A stretch of 64,000 nucleotides of DNA, taken from Norana najaformis (taxonomy: Eukaryota; Annelida; Clitellata; Crassiclitellata; Hormogastridae). The notes below the pieces were generated by a model. It had not been told where the DNA came from, searched no databases, and saw only the letters and a program-made list of their open reading frames with translations. Shown piece by piece: positions 1 to 12,705 of the stretch (position 1 is the stretch's first letter; each line of letters begins with the position of its first letter). Where the stretch lies: assembly GCA_964023275.1 (NCBI GenBank), contig OZ029922.1, forward strand, positions 733,501 through 797,500, read 5' to 3'. A program made the position numbers and the translations under genes.

Positions 1-1
1 T

Positions 2-586
2 ACAGTTAAAGCTGCATCTGTCCGGTTTAAAATATTGTTAATATTGTTAAGAGTTACTTTACAAAGACTAAGGTGGAGTTTACTGGTTCCCACAAAATTT
101 CTAAAAGATAGCAAGTCAAACCATGCCAGGGTAAGTACGTAAAATTATTCATTTTTAATGCGTAGTTGCAACGAATTGTGCAAAAATTATATGTATATTG
201 ACACTAAATATGAAGCAAGTTTTCTGCAACTCTGTCCAAACTCAGTGTTTACATTTGAGTTTTCCAACTGCTAAAAGTGTGGTGGATGTATAGCAGCATC
301 GCTATCCAACACACCCTCCTTTTAAGTATTAATATTCAAACAATGTGATCACTTGCAGAAATGTGTTAACAAGAGTTAGATATAACTGTAGATTATTGAA
401 AGAAATTGGTTGCATTTGTAAAGTTATTACGGAAATTAAATTAGGTCAATTTCTATTCTTCATTGTGCACAGTTCACCAGGCATGAAATAATTCTAACTG
501 CTGATTCACAACATTTAAACTGGGTGAATCATATATGTGCCCTGTCTTATCTGGGACAATTAGCTGCAGAGTTGGGGCAAATATCT
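2..586 (+). CDS. Two candidate exons of an unidentified gene (partial)
   Basis: Exon-like open stretches at 2-130 and 473-586, both ending in good donors (GTAAGT at 131, GTAAGC at 587); the second follows an AG acceptor at 471-472. They join in phase 0. The second encodes 38 residues with a strand-then-amphipathic-helix look (RHEIILTADSQ, then LNWVNHICALSYL), which recalls the last strand and C-terminal helix of a PH domain. That resemblance is weak and by eye. The 5' part lies outside the window, and I see no clear continuation before the gene A exons. Could be chance open sequence. Confidence 0.25.
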
Positions 587-1177
587 GTAAGCATGTGACT
601 TGAAGTTAATGCGAAAGCGATTCATACACATGACGTGTGTATATAAATATTGTTACAACTTGCTAATCGTCTGTTACTTCGAGTTGTCGGGATTAGTTGT
701 GAGGTATTGAGCAGAGGTTCTCTGGTGAGTTAAGAGCATGCTTTGGGAATGGGCTAAGGTACACATAGCAGGATTGTTGGGGGACTTTTTTAGGCACTCA
801 AGTGCTCAGAATCTTTCAGAGATAAATAAAAATAAGTGCTGACATGAAAAGTTATTACAAATAAATGAAAATGTTACACTTAAATGTTATCGTAGACATT
901 CATTGTAACATTTCAGTTACAATGAAATGCTGTTATATGTAATATGAAATGCTAAACTAACACGGCAGCATGAATAGAATGATACATTAAAGTTAAATTT
1001 TGTTTTAAACAGCATTTCATTTGAAACTGTAGAATAAATTCTGTAGATACTTTCATTCTAAATTACAAGTAAAATATTTTAGAACTCTACAATGAAGATA
1101 ACGTGGCTGCCAAATAAACTATTGCAGAGCGAACAAAAATGATTCTATGTCCACATTCATGATCAATGAAATTCCAG
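587..1177. other. Non-coding stretch, probably intronic
   Basis: AT-rich sequence between the two candidate exons and the first supported exon of gene A. No CTLD exon was found on either strand. A second possible acceptor for gene A lies at 1126-1127. Confidence 0.4.
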
Positions 1178-3417
1178 TGTATAGCAAAACAATGGAAAAC
1201 AGCACAAGTTCGACATCGGAGTCTTTCCCTAATGGCAGCGCACATGACTGGTTAAACGTTTCAGAAACTTCAACTGAAGACACAGCATTTGTAACTACTC
1301 CTGAAGAGCGAGCAGGTGGTATGACAAAATCTGGAATATCTGTTATAATAGAGCCAAGTAAAGTCTTACTGTACATTTAGCACAATGGAACGTAAGGAAA
1401 GCTTTTTTCCTACGTTTAGGCTTTGATCCAGAAACCCGAGTCCTTTTATGAATGAAGTAGCTCGCAGCCATTTGAGATTTTGCTCTACTTGAGAGATATG
1501 TTATCAACGTTTTCTAGTTTAAGGATGGTTCATGTGTCATTGTAATTGGATGATAAGAGATCTTGTGATTTTTAAAATTAACTTTATGACATTTTATGGC
1601 GTTATTGTGGCATTATGAATGCATTTAAATCTGTGCAGCGGACATGTACAAGATGTCTTAAAACGCACTTGTTTAGATCAGTTAAATAGCCATGTGTTTA
1701 GAGATTTTTATGGGGTACTTAAAATGCGCTATATAAAGTGTACTGTCTTGATACATACATTCATACATACATTCATACATACGTACGTACACACATACAT
1801 ATATATAATGTTACCATCTATTATTATATATAGAATTTGGGCGGCTCTTCCAGGCAGACATCGTTACCCCTTTTCCTTCACCCTATCCATCGTTGTACCT
1901 TCTGTGTAACGTAGGCCTAATCTACATTTTTTGGTGATCAATAAAGTATGCGAAACAGCAACCGAAAATATGAAAACTAATAATACTAGGAAGTAGCCTA
2001 TTCTGTACAGAGCATATGCTAGCTCGTTTTGCAAGTTTGGTAAACTGTCCCTTCTGAAGAAGGTCCCCTAGCGCTTACAGTTTCTCCCTTCCCCATTGCC
2101 ATAAAACTAATTGGACTAAATGCGGCAACGACCGTCCCGGATGGCTCTACGAATTGGACCGGGTACCACGGCTACGAGTCTTCGCTTAATTTATATATTT
2201 AGGGGCCTAAATATATTCGAGCCAGCCGTCAAATTTTATTAAGAAATGCTTGAAGGTTTTGTAATTTTGAATATGATTAGTTCCAGGAACAACTCCGGCT
2301 GTTATCGTCTTTTCGGTAATTATTCTCATCCTAGCCATAGTCATCTTCGGTGTCAGATCAAAGAAAAAAAGGTAACGGTTGAAAAACATAGAATGAATAA
2401 TTTAGCTTATGTAAATATACACTATAACAAAAATCTACAGTTTTCTACTATTCCTTCATTGATATCTCTCCAAGACATAGGCGATGCTGCCATGGATCCG
2501 GAGTGGTCCATCTAACCTCCACTTCTGAGTGCATGCACGGGGTCCTGCTACAGCGCAGGATCTCCCACATTACATTTTTTGTGCCGTCAACATCAAGCCA
2601 GAACTTTCATACTTGGTGCGAAGAGCCGAAGTTCAATAATAAAAAAGTATACACCATATACTCCAAAATCGTCGACGCTAGAGGCTACGCCCAGTACCCC
2701 GCTGTGGGGGCAGACATCATCCTCAAAATAGCTCTAGCTTCAAGTGCTTGACCCTTCACTTTTTATTTCATATGCATTCCAAATCCATAATCCATGACAC
2801 CCAAAAAACCAAGACTGACCAGAGAGGATAAGCAATCCAAAAATGACCTGAACGACCTATTCAATTCTAAAATTTGCGCCATGAAGGCAATGTATTTCAC
2901 TGTGTTTCTCTTGAAAATGATTTTGCTGTGAATTTAATAATTACTTAGTAATTAACGAAATTCATCCAGAAAAAAACCTTCTTTGTTTACCTTTAATCGA
3001 ACTTGTTTGGATCAGTCAAATAGACGTGTCAGCGACACTTTTGAGTGGTGCATAAAAGGCGCCATATAACTGTTTTTTTCATCACGTGACATTAAACAAT
3101 GTTGCTATAGAAAACCGAAACGAAGGGAAAAGCGAGAAGAGAATGAAACTCTGGTGACAGATGGCGCATGCAAGGAAAGCATCTATCTCGACGTCATGCC
3201 GTCCAACGCACTCGAAGCGGATGATCTTCCGGTGGAAAGAGAAACTCCATACGTTACACTGGAGTTTGATTCCGACAGAATAAAGGAAGAGACCTCTTTG
3301 GAAAATGTGCGTGATTCCGACAAGAAAAAGGAAGAGATCTCTTCGGAAAATGTGCTTCCGATCAACTCGGTTCTCGAAGACGCGTGTCCACCCGAATTGC
3401 AAGAAACTAGACTTTAG
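1178..3417 (+). CDS. Gene A, 3' part: single-pass membrane protein with ITIM tail
   Basis: Exons 1178-1357, 2281-2371 and 3111-3417 join in phases 1 and 2, as in the lectin receptors. The first is a Ser/Thr-rich, N-glycosylation-rich stalk (NSTS, NVSE). The second encodes a transmembrane helix (PAVIVFSVIILILAIVIFG) followed by a basic RSKKKR stop-transfer. The third is a cytoplasmic tail beginning with a Lys/Arg cluster. It contains SIYLDV, a canonical ITIM ([S/I/V/L]xYxx[I/L/V]), and TPYVTL, an ITSM/ITIM-like site, then two similar acidic EE[IT]S-EN repeats. The stop is at 3415-3417. No CTLD exons are visible; they would lie left of the window, so lectin identity is inferred only from exon phase and neighbourhood. 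The 5' edge of the stalk exon is uncertain (1178, phase 1, or 1128, phase 2). Tail and TM are well supported; recruitment of SH2 phosphatases is inference. Confidence 0.6.
1750..1806. repeat. CATA/CATT simple repeat
   Basis: Degenerate tetranucleotide run (CATACATTCATA, ACGTACGTACAC, then TATATA) in the gene A intron between stalk and transmembrane exons. Confidence 0.85.
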
Positions 3418-6389
3418 GCAAACTGCCTGAGCAACAGCCAGTGCGGTCTATAACCAGACAAGATATGTATATGAGGTTTTGTGCAGCGCCTTTAAAAGAA
3501 CTCCAACCAGCACTGTCTTGGTTATATGGTCAACTGTGGTCAGGCTATCTTTAAAAAGACTACCGTATGTTCCTGGCTGTCACTACAGGAAATGTTTAGT
3601 GTTTCCAGGTACTTTGCCTATGAGTGTTTTAATGATGGTAGTGACTGACATGAGCAAACACATTTATCTTTGATAACTAGACAGCAGTGTAGGTGAATAG
3701 CACACCACAAGAAAGTAGTATCTTACAAAGCATATGTTATCTCCAGTGATGACAAACAGCACTTGACATTTAATTCTATCTAAGACATCTAAGACGCTAA
3801 GGCATCTATGTTAGCATCTGATATCGGTCACCTGTAAAAGCCATCTGAGTTTACCTTTTAATAAAGGTATTATCGAAAAGCTAAAGCCATTGTTTGGTCA
3901 TGAATGTAGAAATAAATCACAATTTGCCCACAAATTTAATACACATCGTGAGTATAGGCTTTCGCCATAAAGCCTTACCTTATTTCACGAACACTCTTCG
4001 ATTCGTTTTCACGACGGCAAGCTTCTGGAAATATTTGGCTGTTCACACTGTTTGTAATCTGGATTCAACGTCGATGTGTTCATACATTTATAATCCATCA
4101 TTTTGCTTTTGTGCATTTGTGTGTTGGTAGCGAGTAGCAGAGGGAGCTTGCTTCCCTTTCTCTTGGTTTCCTGTGGCGAATTTCTCTCGCTTTGCTTCTG
4201 CTTCTGAAGTTGTGTAATTTCTGCGAATAAGAGGAAAGACAATTCGTATTTGTTAAAGAAGATAGGGGAAATTTTTTAAACACTCACAATGAGTATTTGC
4301 CTACGGTTATTGAGAAGTGTTTGCCGTTTATTAAACTGCAATTTTTATCGCTATGTACAAATGTGTTTTTGGATTTTCGTAACTCAGCTGACTTTGACTT
4401 GCAACTGATTTACACAGAACTTACGTGACGTTGGCATGTCGTGTAGTTGACCTTGAAACAGTTGTATTTCTTGCGGACTCCTTACAAGAAGCATAATCTA
4501 AGTTACATTATTGTCAGTAATATTCCGCAAACTAATTTTATTTAGACGATTTATGCAATTTCGGCTAGACAATTAATCGTAATTTATGATATATTTAACA
4601 AATTTCTCTTTGGGAGTACATACATCTCAGTCAAATATAACACTCAGATTGTGTATAAACGACGAAACGGATGTGAAATCGTTGAGTACGAATGCTCATA
4701 GCAACATTTTGTTAGGTTCGCCCTCTGACAACTATCCACAAATGTAACTTCCGCATAATGCACTTTGTATTTTGAGTGATCAATATACTACTGAAACTGA
4801 AAAATGAACTGTAACTTTATTGTTCGTAAACATGTACCAGCACATGCTAGGAGGTTAAAGTGTGTAAATACTTAGATTACTGAACTTTTGTGCTTCGATT
4901 ATTATTTCTGCATTCATTAACGCCACTATCTAGTTTCTAAGCTCAATTCGATGGCGCTGAGCATTTGTGAGTGAAAGACATGCTCAAGATCTCTACATAG
5001 TAACCGTCTCGGGAGGATCGAACTCGTACTCTCCCCTTTACAAAGCGAGCGCTCTTGTCAATGGGCTACCGTGCGTCAATAGGACGATCCTTCCATCTCA
5101 AAACTATGCCTCTGATGACACTGTGTTATGGAGTATAACAAGGGCGTTGCCTTTTGCCTTAGATCTGAACTATTTAGAGATAAAGAGCCAGGTATGAACA
5201 AAAGAAGAAACTCTCACTGACCTTAGGCTCCTCAGCGAAAGTAAAGTATCTATATCCCACTGTGGGCGCTCATATTCTGTTAATCTGTTATTCTGTTAAT
5301 GGGCCATTCAGCCGAAAATTGACGAACCCCATGATCTTTGACACGGAGTTAGAGCATCCAGTTTACGCCGGTACCCAATTATACTGCCTTGTGACAGAAA
5401 CAAGTATACTTGAACAGTTTGTCTAGGCCTCCTGGGTCGTTACACGGAATCCGGTAACGAGGAGTGAACCCGCGATTTGCCAATTACATACCCAGCGAGC
5501 TTTAACCGAATAGTTCCCGGTACAGCGGCTCTCAGGCGTGTATTCTTTATATTGATATAAGACAGGGAGTGGCTGTGGTAGACGGTTCAGATATTGTTGT
5601 ATTCAATTAGCCCAAATGTGTCAACGCCTATACAATTTGTCCATGTTTAAAGCTATCGTTTGCGGTAGTGCATCCAGATGATATACTGTGTGGGATTAAA
5701 ACCTTAATATCAGCCTTAAATGCGACAATAGATAGTCAAGTTCTCCGGATGATAGCCATGTTTTTAACAAATCGGCCAGTCCATAGTTTCAATCATTTTG
5801 CTTATTGACCAAACGATCTTAGAGACATAGGGCCTACTATAACTCTACTTAAACGGCTTAAGAGGCGTTTAAAACGCTGCTTTAGATATGTATGTTTGCT
5901 ATGGATTTATGCAAACAATTCGAATATTTTATTTAAAAAATCCCAAAATAAATGTATAAAATTGTACACAAAGTTTAATCTTAATTCATCTAATGCATAC
6001 TGCTTGTGTCAGTAGGCCTACTGTATTGTTAATAACAACTGTAAGAGAATCAGCAATGTTACAATTCGAACATCTGTATGCGATACTCGCATATTAGTAA
6101 TATCATAATGCAGGCTTCTGTATAATATTTATGTAGATGGTCTGTAGGTTACGATGACAAAGAGACTAACCAGCAGATATTGACCACGTAAACTTTACTG
6201 AAGTTTAACAGCTGCTCAATGTGCATCACTATTACATTTTATGAACGGTATTCAGCGCATCTATTAGTATGATCAAACACAGGTTCTTGTATATTTAATA
6301 GTCTGAACCGTTAGAACGTTGACCGAAATAGGAAAACAGACTGGGATATCTTTGAATAGATGGCAACAGTGAGAATTTTTCTATGTTCG
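3418..6389. other. Intergenic region between convergent genes A and B
   Basis: About 3 kb separating the 3' end of gene A (+) from the 3' end of gene B (-). It holds one antisense SINE copy (listed separately) and otherwise AT-rich sequence. A short 76-residue open frame at 4967-5197 lies mostly within the SINE and is not a gene. A second tRNA-like fragment may lie near 5430-5540, where a sequence resembles an antisense B box. No CTLD exon seen. Confidence 0.5.
4915..5080 (-). repeat. tRNA-derived SINE, family 1 (antisense copy)
   Basis: Read on the minus strand it has a tRNA-like head with the B-box-like GAGTTCGATCC, a middle with GCTCAGCGCCATCGA, and a tail reading TAGTGGCG-TTAATGAATGC. 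The same order is seen at about 18540, 21477, 28465, 37272 and 42831. Confidence 0.65.
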
Positions 6390-9300
6390 TTAAGAAATTG
6401 GTTCGTATTCTTGGTTTTGAGATTGGTTGAGTTGATCGTAAAGAGGCATCGCTGTTATCCGCCTAGGGTCTTTTTGAAGATGTTGATAATGAGTGTCTGA
6501 CGCTGCAGCTTCTGCTGCATTTCTAATCTGCTGGACAGAAGTACTATTCGCTCTATGAATCTCGACTTCGTTACTGAGGGGTTTCTCTCTGCAGAATAAT
6601 TTGAATACACAGTAGCTTATTGATAGTTAATTCTGTTGCACGAAACAAATATGCTTAAAGCATCAGGCTAACGTATACAAGTCATGTAGGCTATACGCTG
6701 CAATATATTAAAAGACAGCATTGTTCGTACTCAAACAGTGGAAGGTAACAAATGTTTGATTAAAAACTATACCAATACTTAAATTTAGGTCACATTTATC
6801 TATGCGCAAGAGAACTGAATTTAATTTCTAGCATATAGGTGTTTATGTTTGAACAACGCATGTGTCCACTGACCGTTCATGGAATTTATATTTTATATGA
6901 ATATATAAAGTAAAAATTTTCGCTGCTTAATTTAATAGTTGTACAGATAAAACTGACCTGAGTTGTCTTCGCTGATGTACAATGACAATGATTAAAACAA
7001 TGATGACTACTGTCAGAGGAAGAATGACTCCAAGCACCAAACCAATTATGAGCGCTGTCAATGAAAACACGAATATGACATTACAATAATCCATGTGGCG
7101 GTTATCCACTGCCGATGCTACGCTGACATATGAAGTGAATGAAGAATATTGTAAATTAATCCATTAGATGTTGTATATGCGAAAGTAGGCATTGATAAAA
7201 CTTTCGTTGTGCACTGTGGCAAGTCAATAAATTAGATAGCTCACCTTCGGATTTACTTGGCATCGCTGCTACGCTTCCAACTGTCACATTGCTTGTATCT
7301 GTTGTAGGGACAGCAGTGGTAGAAGTAGTCGTAATGGTTGTCTTTGGAGTGACTAGAATGAAAATTAAACGGCAATTGAGTTAAGTATTTTAGTAAATTA
7401 ATGCTTTTCATATGCTGCATTGTAAGGACTAGGCAAGACGTATAGGACAGATTACAACCTTTGCCGACGGTCTCACATGAAGCGAGCATCGATTGATATC
7501 TTGTAAATTGTGATAACGGCGCTATAGAATAGATTGGATTGGAACGGACAGTGATAAGGATAGATAAACTTATCGGTCATGTCTTCTATCAACAAATCAG
7601 CCTCGTAGGCACCCAAAATGAATAGTTGGCTGACTGTTTTGGGCCTTTTTGTGACAAAGCTTGTAATCGCAGAAATGAGTGAGACGCGCATAAAGAATGT
7701 TAATTAGCATGAACAGTAGTCGTAGTACTCGTAAAGCCTATCCTGATCTCTTCTCTTCTCCTTACCTCTCTCGCCACTCCAATTCTACACACCATTCACC
7801 GTAACTGCCTGACCCTTGGATCTCCACCTGGAACCTTACCTAACCTTACCTACCTTACCTACCTATCGATTTATCGATTTTTTTTTATCGATTTCTGGAT
7901 AAGCTGGTTGCCGAGACTTAGCTTTCATATAGGGCACTGTAGAAGTCTCGAGATACGATATGATGCACTAGACGCTTAGTTTAAGGACTAAAGAATCTTT
8001 CGCCTGAAGTGCAATTATAGCATTAGCGATCAAACTGCCAAAAACCTCTCCATGACAATAACATTTCTCGAAAAATTCACACGAATATTAATATTCGAAA
8101 CCCTGACGTATTACCAGTGTGACGCTTTGAAGAAATATGCTTATTTTTTGAAGCAGCCTCTTTTATAGTTCTAGGCATACAATTTTATTAAACTGCGTTC
8201 TATTAAATTAATAAGTAATAACTCAGGAAATACAGAAAAAGACGACTAAATTTTAAGCCGCTGCTATGTTTGAAAGGAAAATGATGTAAAACGAAATCGT
8301 GTATGCCTACTTTTCAGACAGACAAAGTCTCTTGACACATTACAGTCGCAATCCGTCCAACTCCATGCAGGGCTTCCATTTGGATCCACACAGACACACG
8401 AGTAACTAATGTTATTCGGTTTTCCACTTGACCACGACGTGTATATAATTTCGTCACCACCGCCTATAAAGAAAACCTTACAGACTAAAAACATATGCAA
8501 TTATCTCTCGACAGTACTCACCTAAATCCTAACTGATGTCATGCAAAATCTTTACATAACTGATTATAAGAAATTATCTACTAGTGCTATACGGAAAGCA
8601 CCACGATTCACATGCTTCTATAAAAACGCCTCAGAACACGTGTACTAGGTGTGAAAGATCTTTCTTTGTGTGCAAGATGCTTGTACTGTAATGGCGAGTT
8701 TATAGAGCAACTCTTACAGAAACAAACCGATTTTTCTTGTTCATTAAATGAGTGATACCTTCTTCAAATTTCTAGTGTTTAATCACAAACACTCCTGGAC
8801 TAGCTCTCTAGTTTTTATGTGAGATTGTATGCATTAGGCGTCGTGAAGAGCGATTCATGTAATTCGCCAGAATTTCTTAGACGTTTTACTTTCTACATTC
8901 CTTTTTTCGTCCAAACCATTTTATCGTTTTAGTCTTTCAACTTACCTGTCTGTGGTATAAGGACTAATGTGAAAGAAGGATCTAGAAACTGGCATATTTA
9001 AAATATGTAAGTTTCTTTAAAATCATGGAACGAAACATCCTAAAACTATTTGTCTGAAATTCTGGCATTGAGTCAATAAACGGATTTTCTTCTTTACGCC
9101 TACTACATTTTGTCTGCTGTCGACCAGACTGAATATCATACCAAAAGATCTCCAAGACCAATCATTGTATCGAATTCCAACCCAGTACGTCAGTGACGTA
9201 TTCAGCCAGGATGTATTGAATGGAGGACTTGTATTGGTATCAGGCTCTTGTTGAAACTTTGCCAAATCACCGCCTTTGCTAATGCAACTTTCTCTGGCTT

Positions 9301-11672
9301 TATACCAAGTCAAAGTTTCATTTTCATACTTGACGTAACATCTTTCTTTATAAAGAATATTATTAGAAGAATCATCGGAACACTTGCTCTCTGCAAAACA
9401 AAATTATTTTCATACAGTTAATACGGCTAACTAATTCCCATCAACTCTTGAATGTATGTCTAAAAACCAAAAGCAATAGTTATTTTCTGGTATAATTAAG
9501 ACCATTATTGTCGCAATGACCTCAGATATAGAAATTAACAGGTGGATAATTCTTGTTACATGGGTATAATTGGTTCTAAACTATATGATTACATAATACG
9601 TAGTTCATTGCTGAGAGTCTATATTTTGTCTATGTGCACAATTAGAACTACGGTCATTTTATCAAACAGAAAATGAATCGCATTGGATTAGCGCTTGGCT
9701 GACATATTAGACCTTAGTAATTCAGTTATGTTTGAAGAAATCGTGCACTATAGTATTCTCGTCCGTCATAGTTCAATGACTTGTCTAGAGACCCGGATTG
9801 GATGTTTTTAAAGCACAAAAAGTCGGTTACCTGGTGGTTCCTGATCTATTTCTGCTCGTATTGTGTAATCATAGTGCTGTGAAGTTTTTTCCCGTAAGCC
9901 TCGGAATTGCTATCTATAACCCGGTCGTGTAGTTAATGTCATATATAGAAATGGGTAAACTGGTGAAGACTGATGCCTTCTTCTTCTTCCTTCTTCTTAC
10001 TCGGAGGTGGATGATAGCTTGTGATTAGTATAATATTTAACAACAAACTGTCAATGTCTAATAAAGAAATCGAATTACATATTCAGCGTTTATAAATGCT
10101 TCCGTAGGAGATGCATGAATAAAATTAGCTTTATATATGTATGATCACCTTCAAAGTCGCAAATATAGTGCCTGAAATCACTAGGATTTGAAGCGTACAC
10201 GATGAATTCATTTCCTTCATGTTTCAGAAGACAGTATAGCAAATAATCCCTATCTCTGGTTCCCTGATTTCCAATGCCACCTGAAAACATTCAATTTCAA
10301 AGGAACAGACCCATATAATGTCTGTGCTGTAACACAGTTTATTAAAACTTATTCTGTCCCTTCATGAAACGTGTGCGGATTGACAACTACACAGTTAATT
10401 AGTGACTGATACCATACCATTAAAAGATCAGAGATGCTTTCAATATAATACTGTACAACCCAAAGTTCCAATATTTTGTCAATAAGGCGGCTTCACAACT
10501 TTGTGGCGCTGGGACTAAATTCGCAAGGAATTCGTCAATGTTGGCGACAGTTGCATTTTAATCGTAGCTTAATATCAAAGGAAGAACATACATGTAGCAC
10601 TGCAGCTCTGCGTATTATTTCTATGTTTACTAAGGCTCAACTAAAGAATTGCTGAAACAAGGAAGAAACAGCGAAACTTATTACGTATTTGCTTTGCAAG
10701 GGTCAATGAGATTTTCTCACGCTGTTTTCAGCTTAAGCATACTTCAACTTTGACTGCTATCCTTAGAATGCTATTGAATATATGTAAGAGAATTCTGATA
10801 TGCTTAAGCAATCTTACCCTTATATTTAGTTCCGTTAACGAGAAGCCAAGTGTTATCGGGTTCCTTATACAGTTTAATATTTATATATATCATTGAACTC
10901 AGATGTGATGAACTCAGGAACTGAGCTAAAGCCGTTTGAGTATAATTGTCATTAACAACAGCAAGTGTTGAATTACTAATCGTTTTGCACCAAGACACAG
11001 CATCGCTGAAATTTCTCGTGACATATGGTATTGTAAAATATAATTCATCGATATAGGTTTCCAAGTGTGAAGATACCGACTGAATGACGACTAACATCAC
11101 TAAACAAAAATAAAATAATGCCTTTAATGTGAGTTAAAGAAGGATTTTGCAGGAATTTGACATCAAATACGCAAAGGCTTTCTCAATATCATTGTGTGAC
11201 TACTTTAGTCTAGAAAAGATGTATTTCTTTGTATATGGTGGTATTATTATTTAGCATTGGGATTAACTTTACGCTTTCCGTCAAAATTCTAAAAATTGAT
11301 ATTGGTTTGATAGGGGTGATACAATAAAGCAAGTATTTAAAGTTTCCAATCAAATCTAAGAACTAATTCTTATATGATTCGGACTATAGTTGTGAAATTG
11401 TTTTGTTGTAAATAATTAAACAAGAACTAATTGCCAATCTAATTTTGCTTTCAATTCTAATCGCAGCCGAATTCCTATGTAAGTTATTTAAAATTTTGCA
11501 TTCTGTTAGTGTTAGCAAAACGTCAGCGCCTTCGTAAGAACCAGAAAGTTACCTGTATTATAAGATTGTTTACATAGTATCTTGAATATCAATGAAAACA
11601 CAGTATCCACTGCATCTTATTTAACTTACCCATAGCAACTATAGGCGACAACGTCTGTACCATTTTCCTCAT
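6390..11672 (-). CDS. Gene B: two-CTLD type I membrane receptor with ITAM tail
   Basis: Eight exons, 5' to 3': 11672-11630, 11099-10818, 10280-10149, 9390-9142, 8463-8311, 7352-7245, 7054-6958, 6588-6390; total 1263 nt, 420 aa. Order: signal peptide (MRKMVQTLSPIVAMVMLVV), CTLD1 (SWC... YICDFEG), CTLD2 (KERCYVKYEN, WVGIRYNDWSW, CxC and DCDC, FVCLK), a short Thr-rich stalk, TM helix (GVILPLTVVIIVLIIVIV) and a 65-residue tail. The tail carries THYQHL and YDQLNQSQNQEYEPI, which fits the ITAM rule YxxL-x7-YxxI exactly. All ectodomain junctions are phase 1 and the TM-tail junction is phase 2. The position equivalent to the Ca2+/sugar-binding EPN motif reads KPN, while W-x-D is kept, so sugar binding is uncertain. 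B is the most diverged intact member of the array. ITAM function (SH2/Syk-type kinase docking) is family knowledge, not shown here. Confidence 0.85.
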
Positions 11673-12625
11673 ATTAAAATGAATTCAAGAAATGCACGAT
11701 CGAGGTTTAAATACAAGTATCTAGGCCTAAACAAACAACCAAATCCGTTGCCCAAAAGCAGCCAGAATACATAATACGGATGGATACGCAGCTGAGTGGC
11801 TGAATTGAACGATATTCAATCCTTGAGATGGTGACTGAAGCATGACGGACGACAATTTTGAGTTCGGAATGCATTTATTTTAGGTACGTACTTCCAAACC
11901 AGGAAGTCAGACGTCTCTCTGCACTGTCATTCGTATATGACTAAAAGAACTTAAATAATACGCTAATCATAAAGAGCTCTCAGCGTCAAACGCTTCAACA
12001 TATTCTTCCTTGAGTAGACCAATTCATAAATAACATAGTCGCGTCATTAAATTATATAGACCAATAAGATCTACCAAATCTACAACACCGTAACACGAAG
12101 GACATACAATGCGAACGAAATAGAGCATGCAAAGTAGACAGCGACACACTTTAGGCGCTGTTAAGACGTTGGTTCTGAAGTAACTAAACCGTGACGAACG
12201 ACAATTACGTAAGTACTTTGGTATACACCATGGAATAAAGCAGGAAGGCTGGCAATCGACAGAGATGAATGGGGAAGCTGCGTTGCCCAAAGGGCAGACC
12301 TGCCCACGAAAGACTAAGTACTAAGTAAGTACTATGGTTTACTGTACACACATTATACATATTTCTCTGGCTTATGAGTTTTCAACTGTGCTTCTGCGAA
12401 TAATTACAATTTTGCACTACGGTTTCAGTCCAATTTAATTTTAAAAAGTATTTCAGTTAGTCATGAAATTTCAATTACTGACCGGTCTATTTAGCAAAAT
12501 TTCATACAAATCCTACTTTAAAAAAATTATAAACAACAAAACAATACTATTTTTTCCAATGTATACAAATGAGCTGAGGATGAGTTTTATTGTTATAAAC
12601 TGCATAAAAGGTAAAAACAGGCACG
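11673..12625. other. Intergenic, 5' flank of gene B and 3' flank of gene C
   Basis: About 1 kb with no gene recognised. It should contain the gene B promoter; I see no confident core elements. An 88-residue open frame at 12024-12290 (-) has no recognisable features. The long duplicated block begins at about 12630. Confidence 0.4.
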
Positions 12626-12705
12626 CATTCATCTAGTCATTTGTCGATATATCACATTAGCGCATTATTAAACTAAGCAGTTGTAAGGTATTTAGCCAAT
12701 TTGCC

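Noticed and set aside
3567..5197. Several 60-80 codon open frames between genes A and B
   Set aside because: No conserved features or splice logic; one overlaps a SINE.
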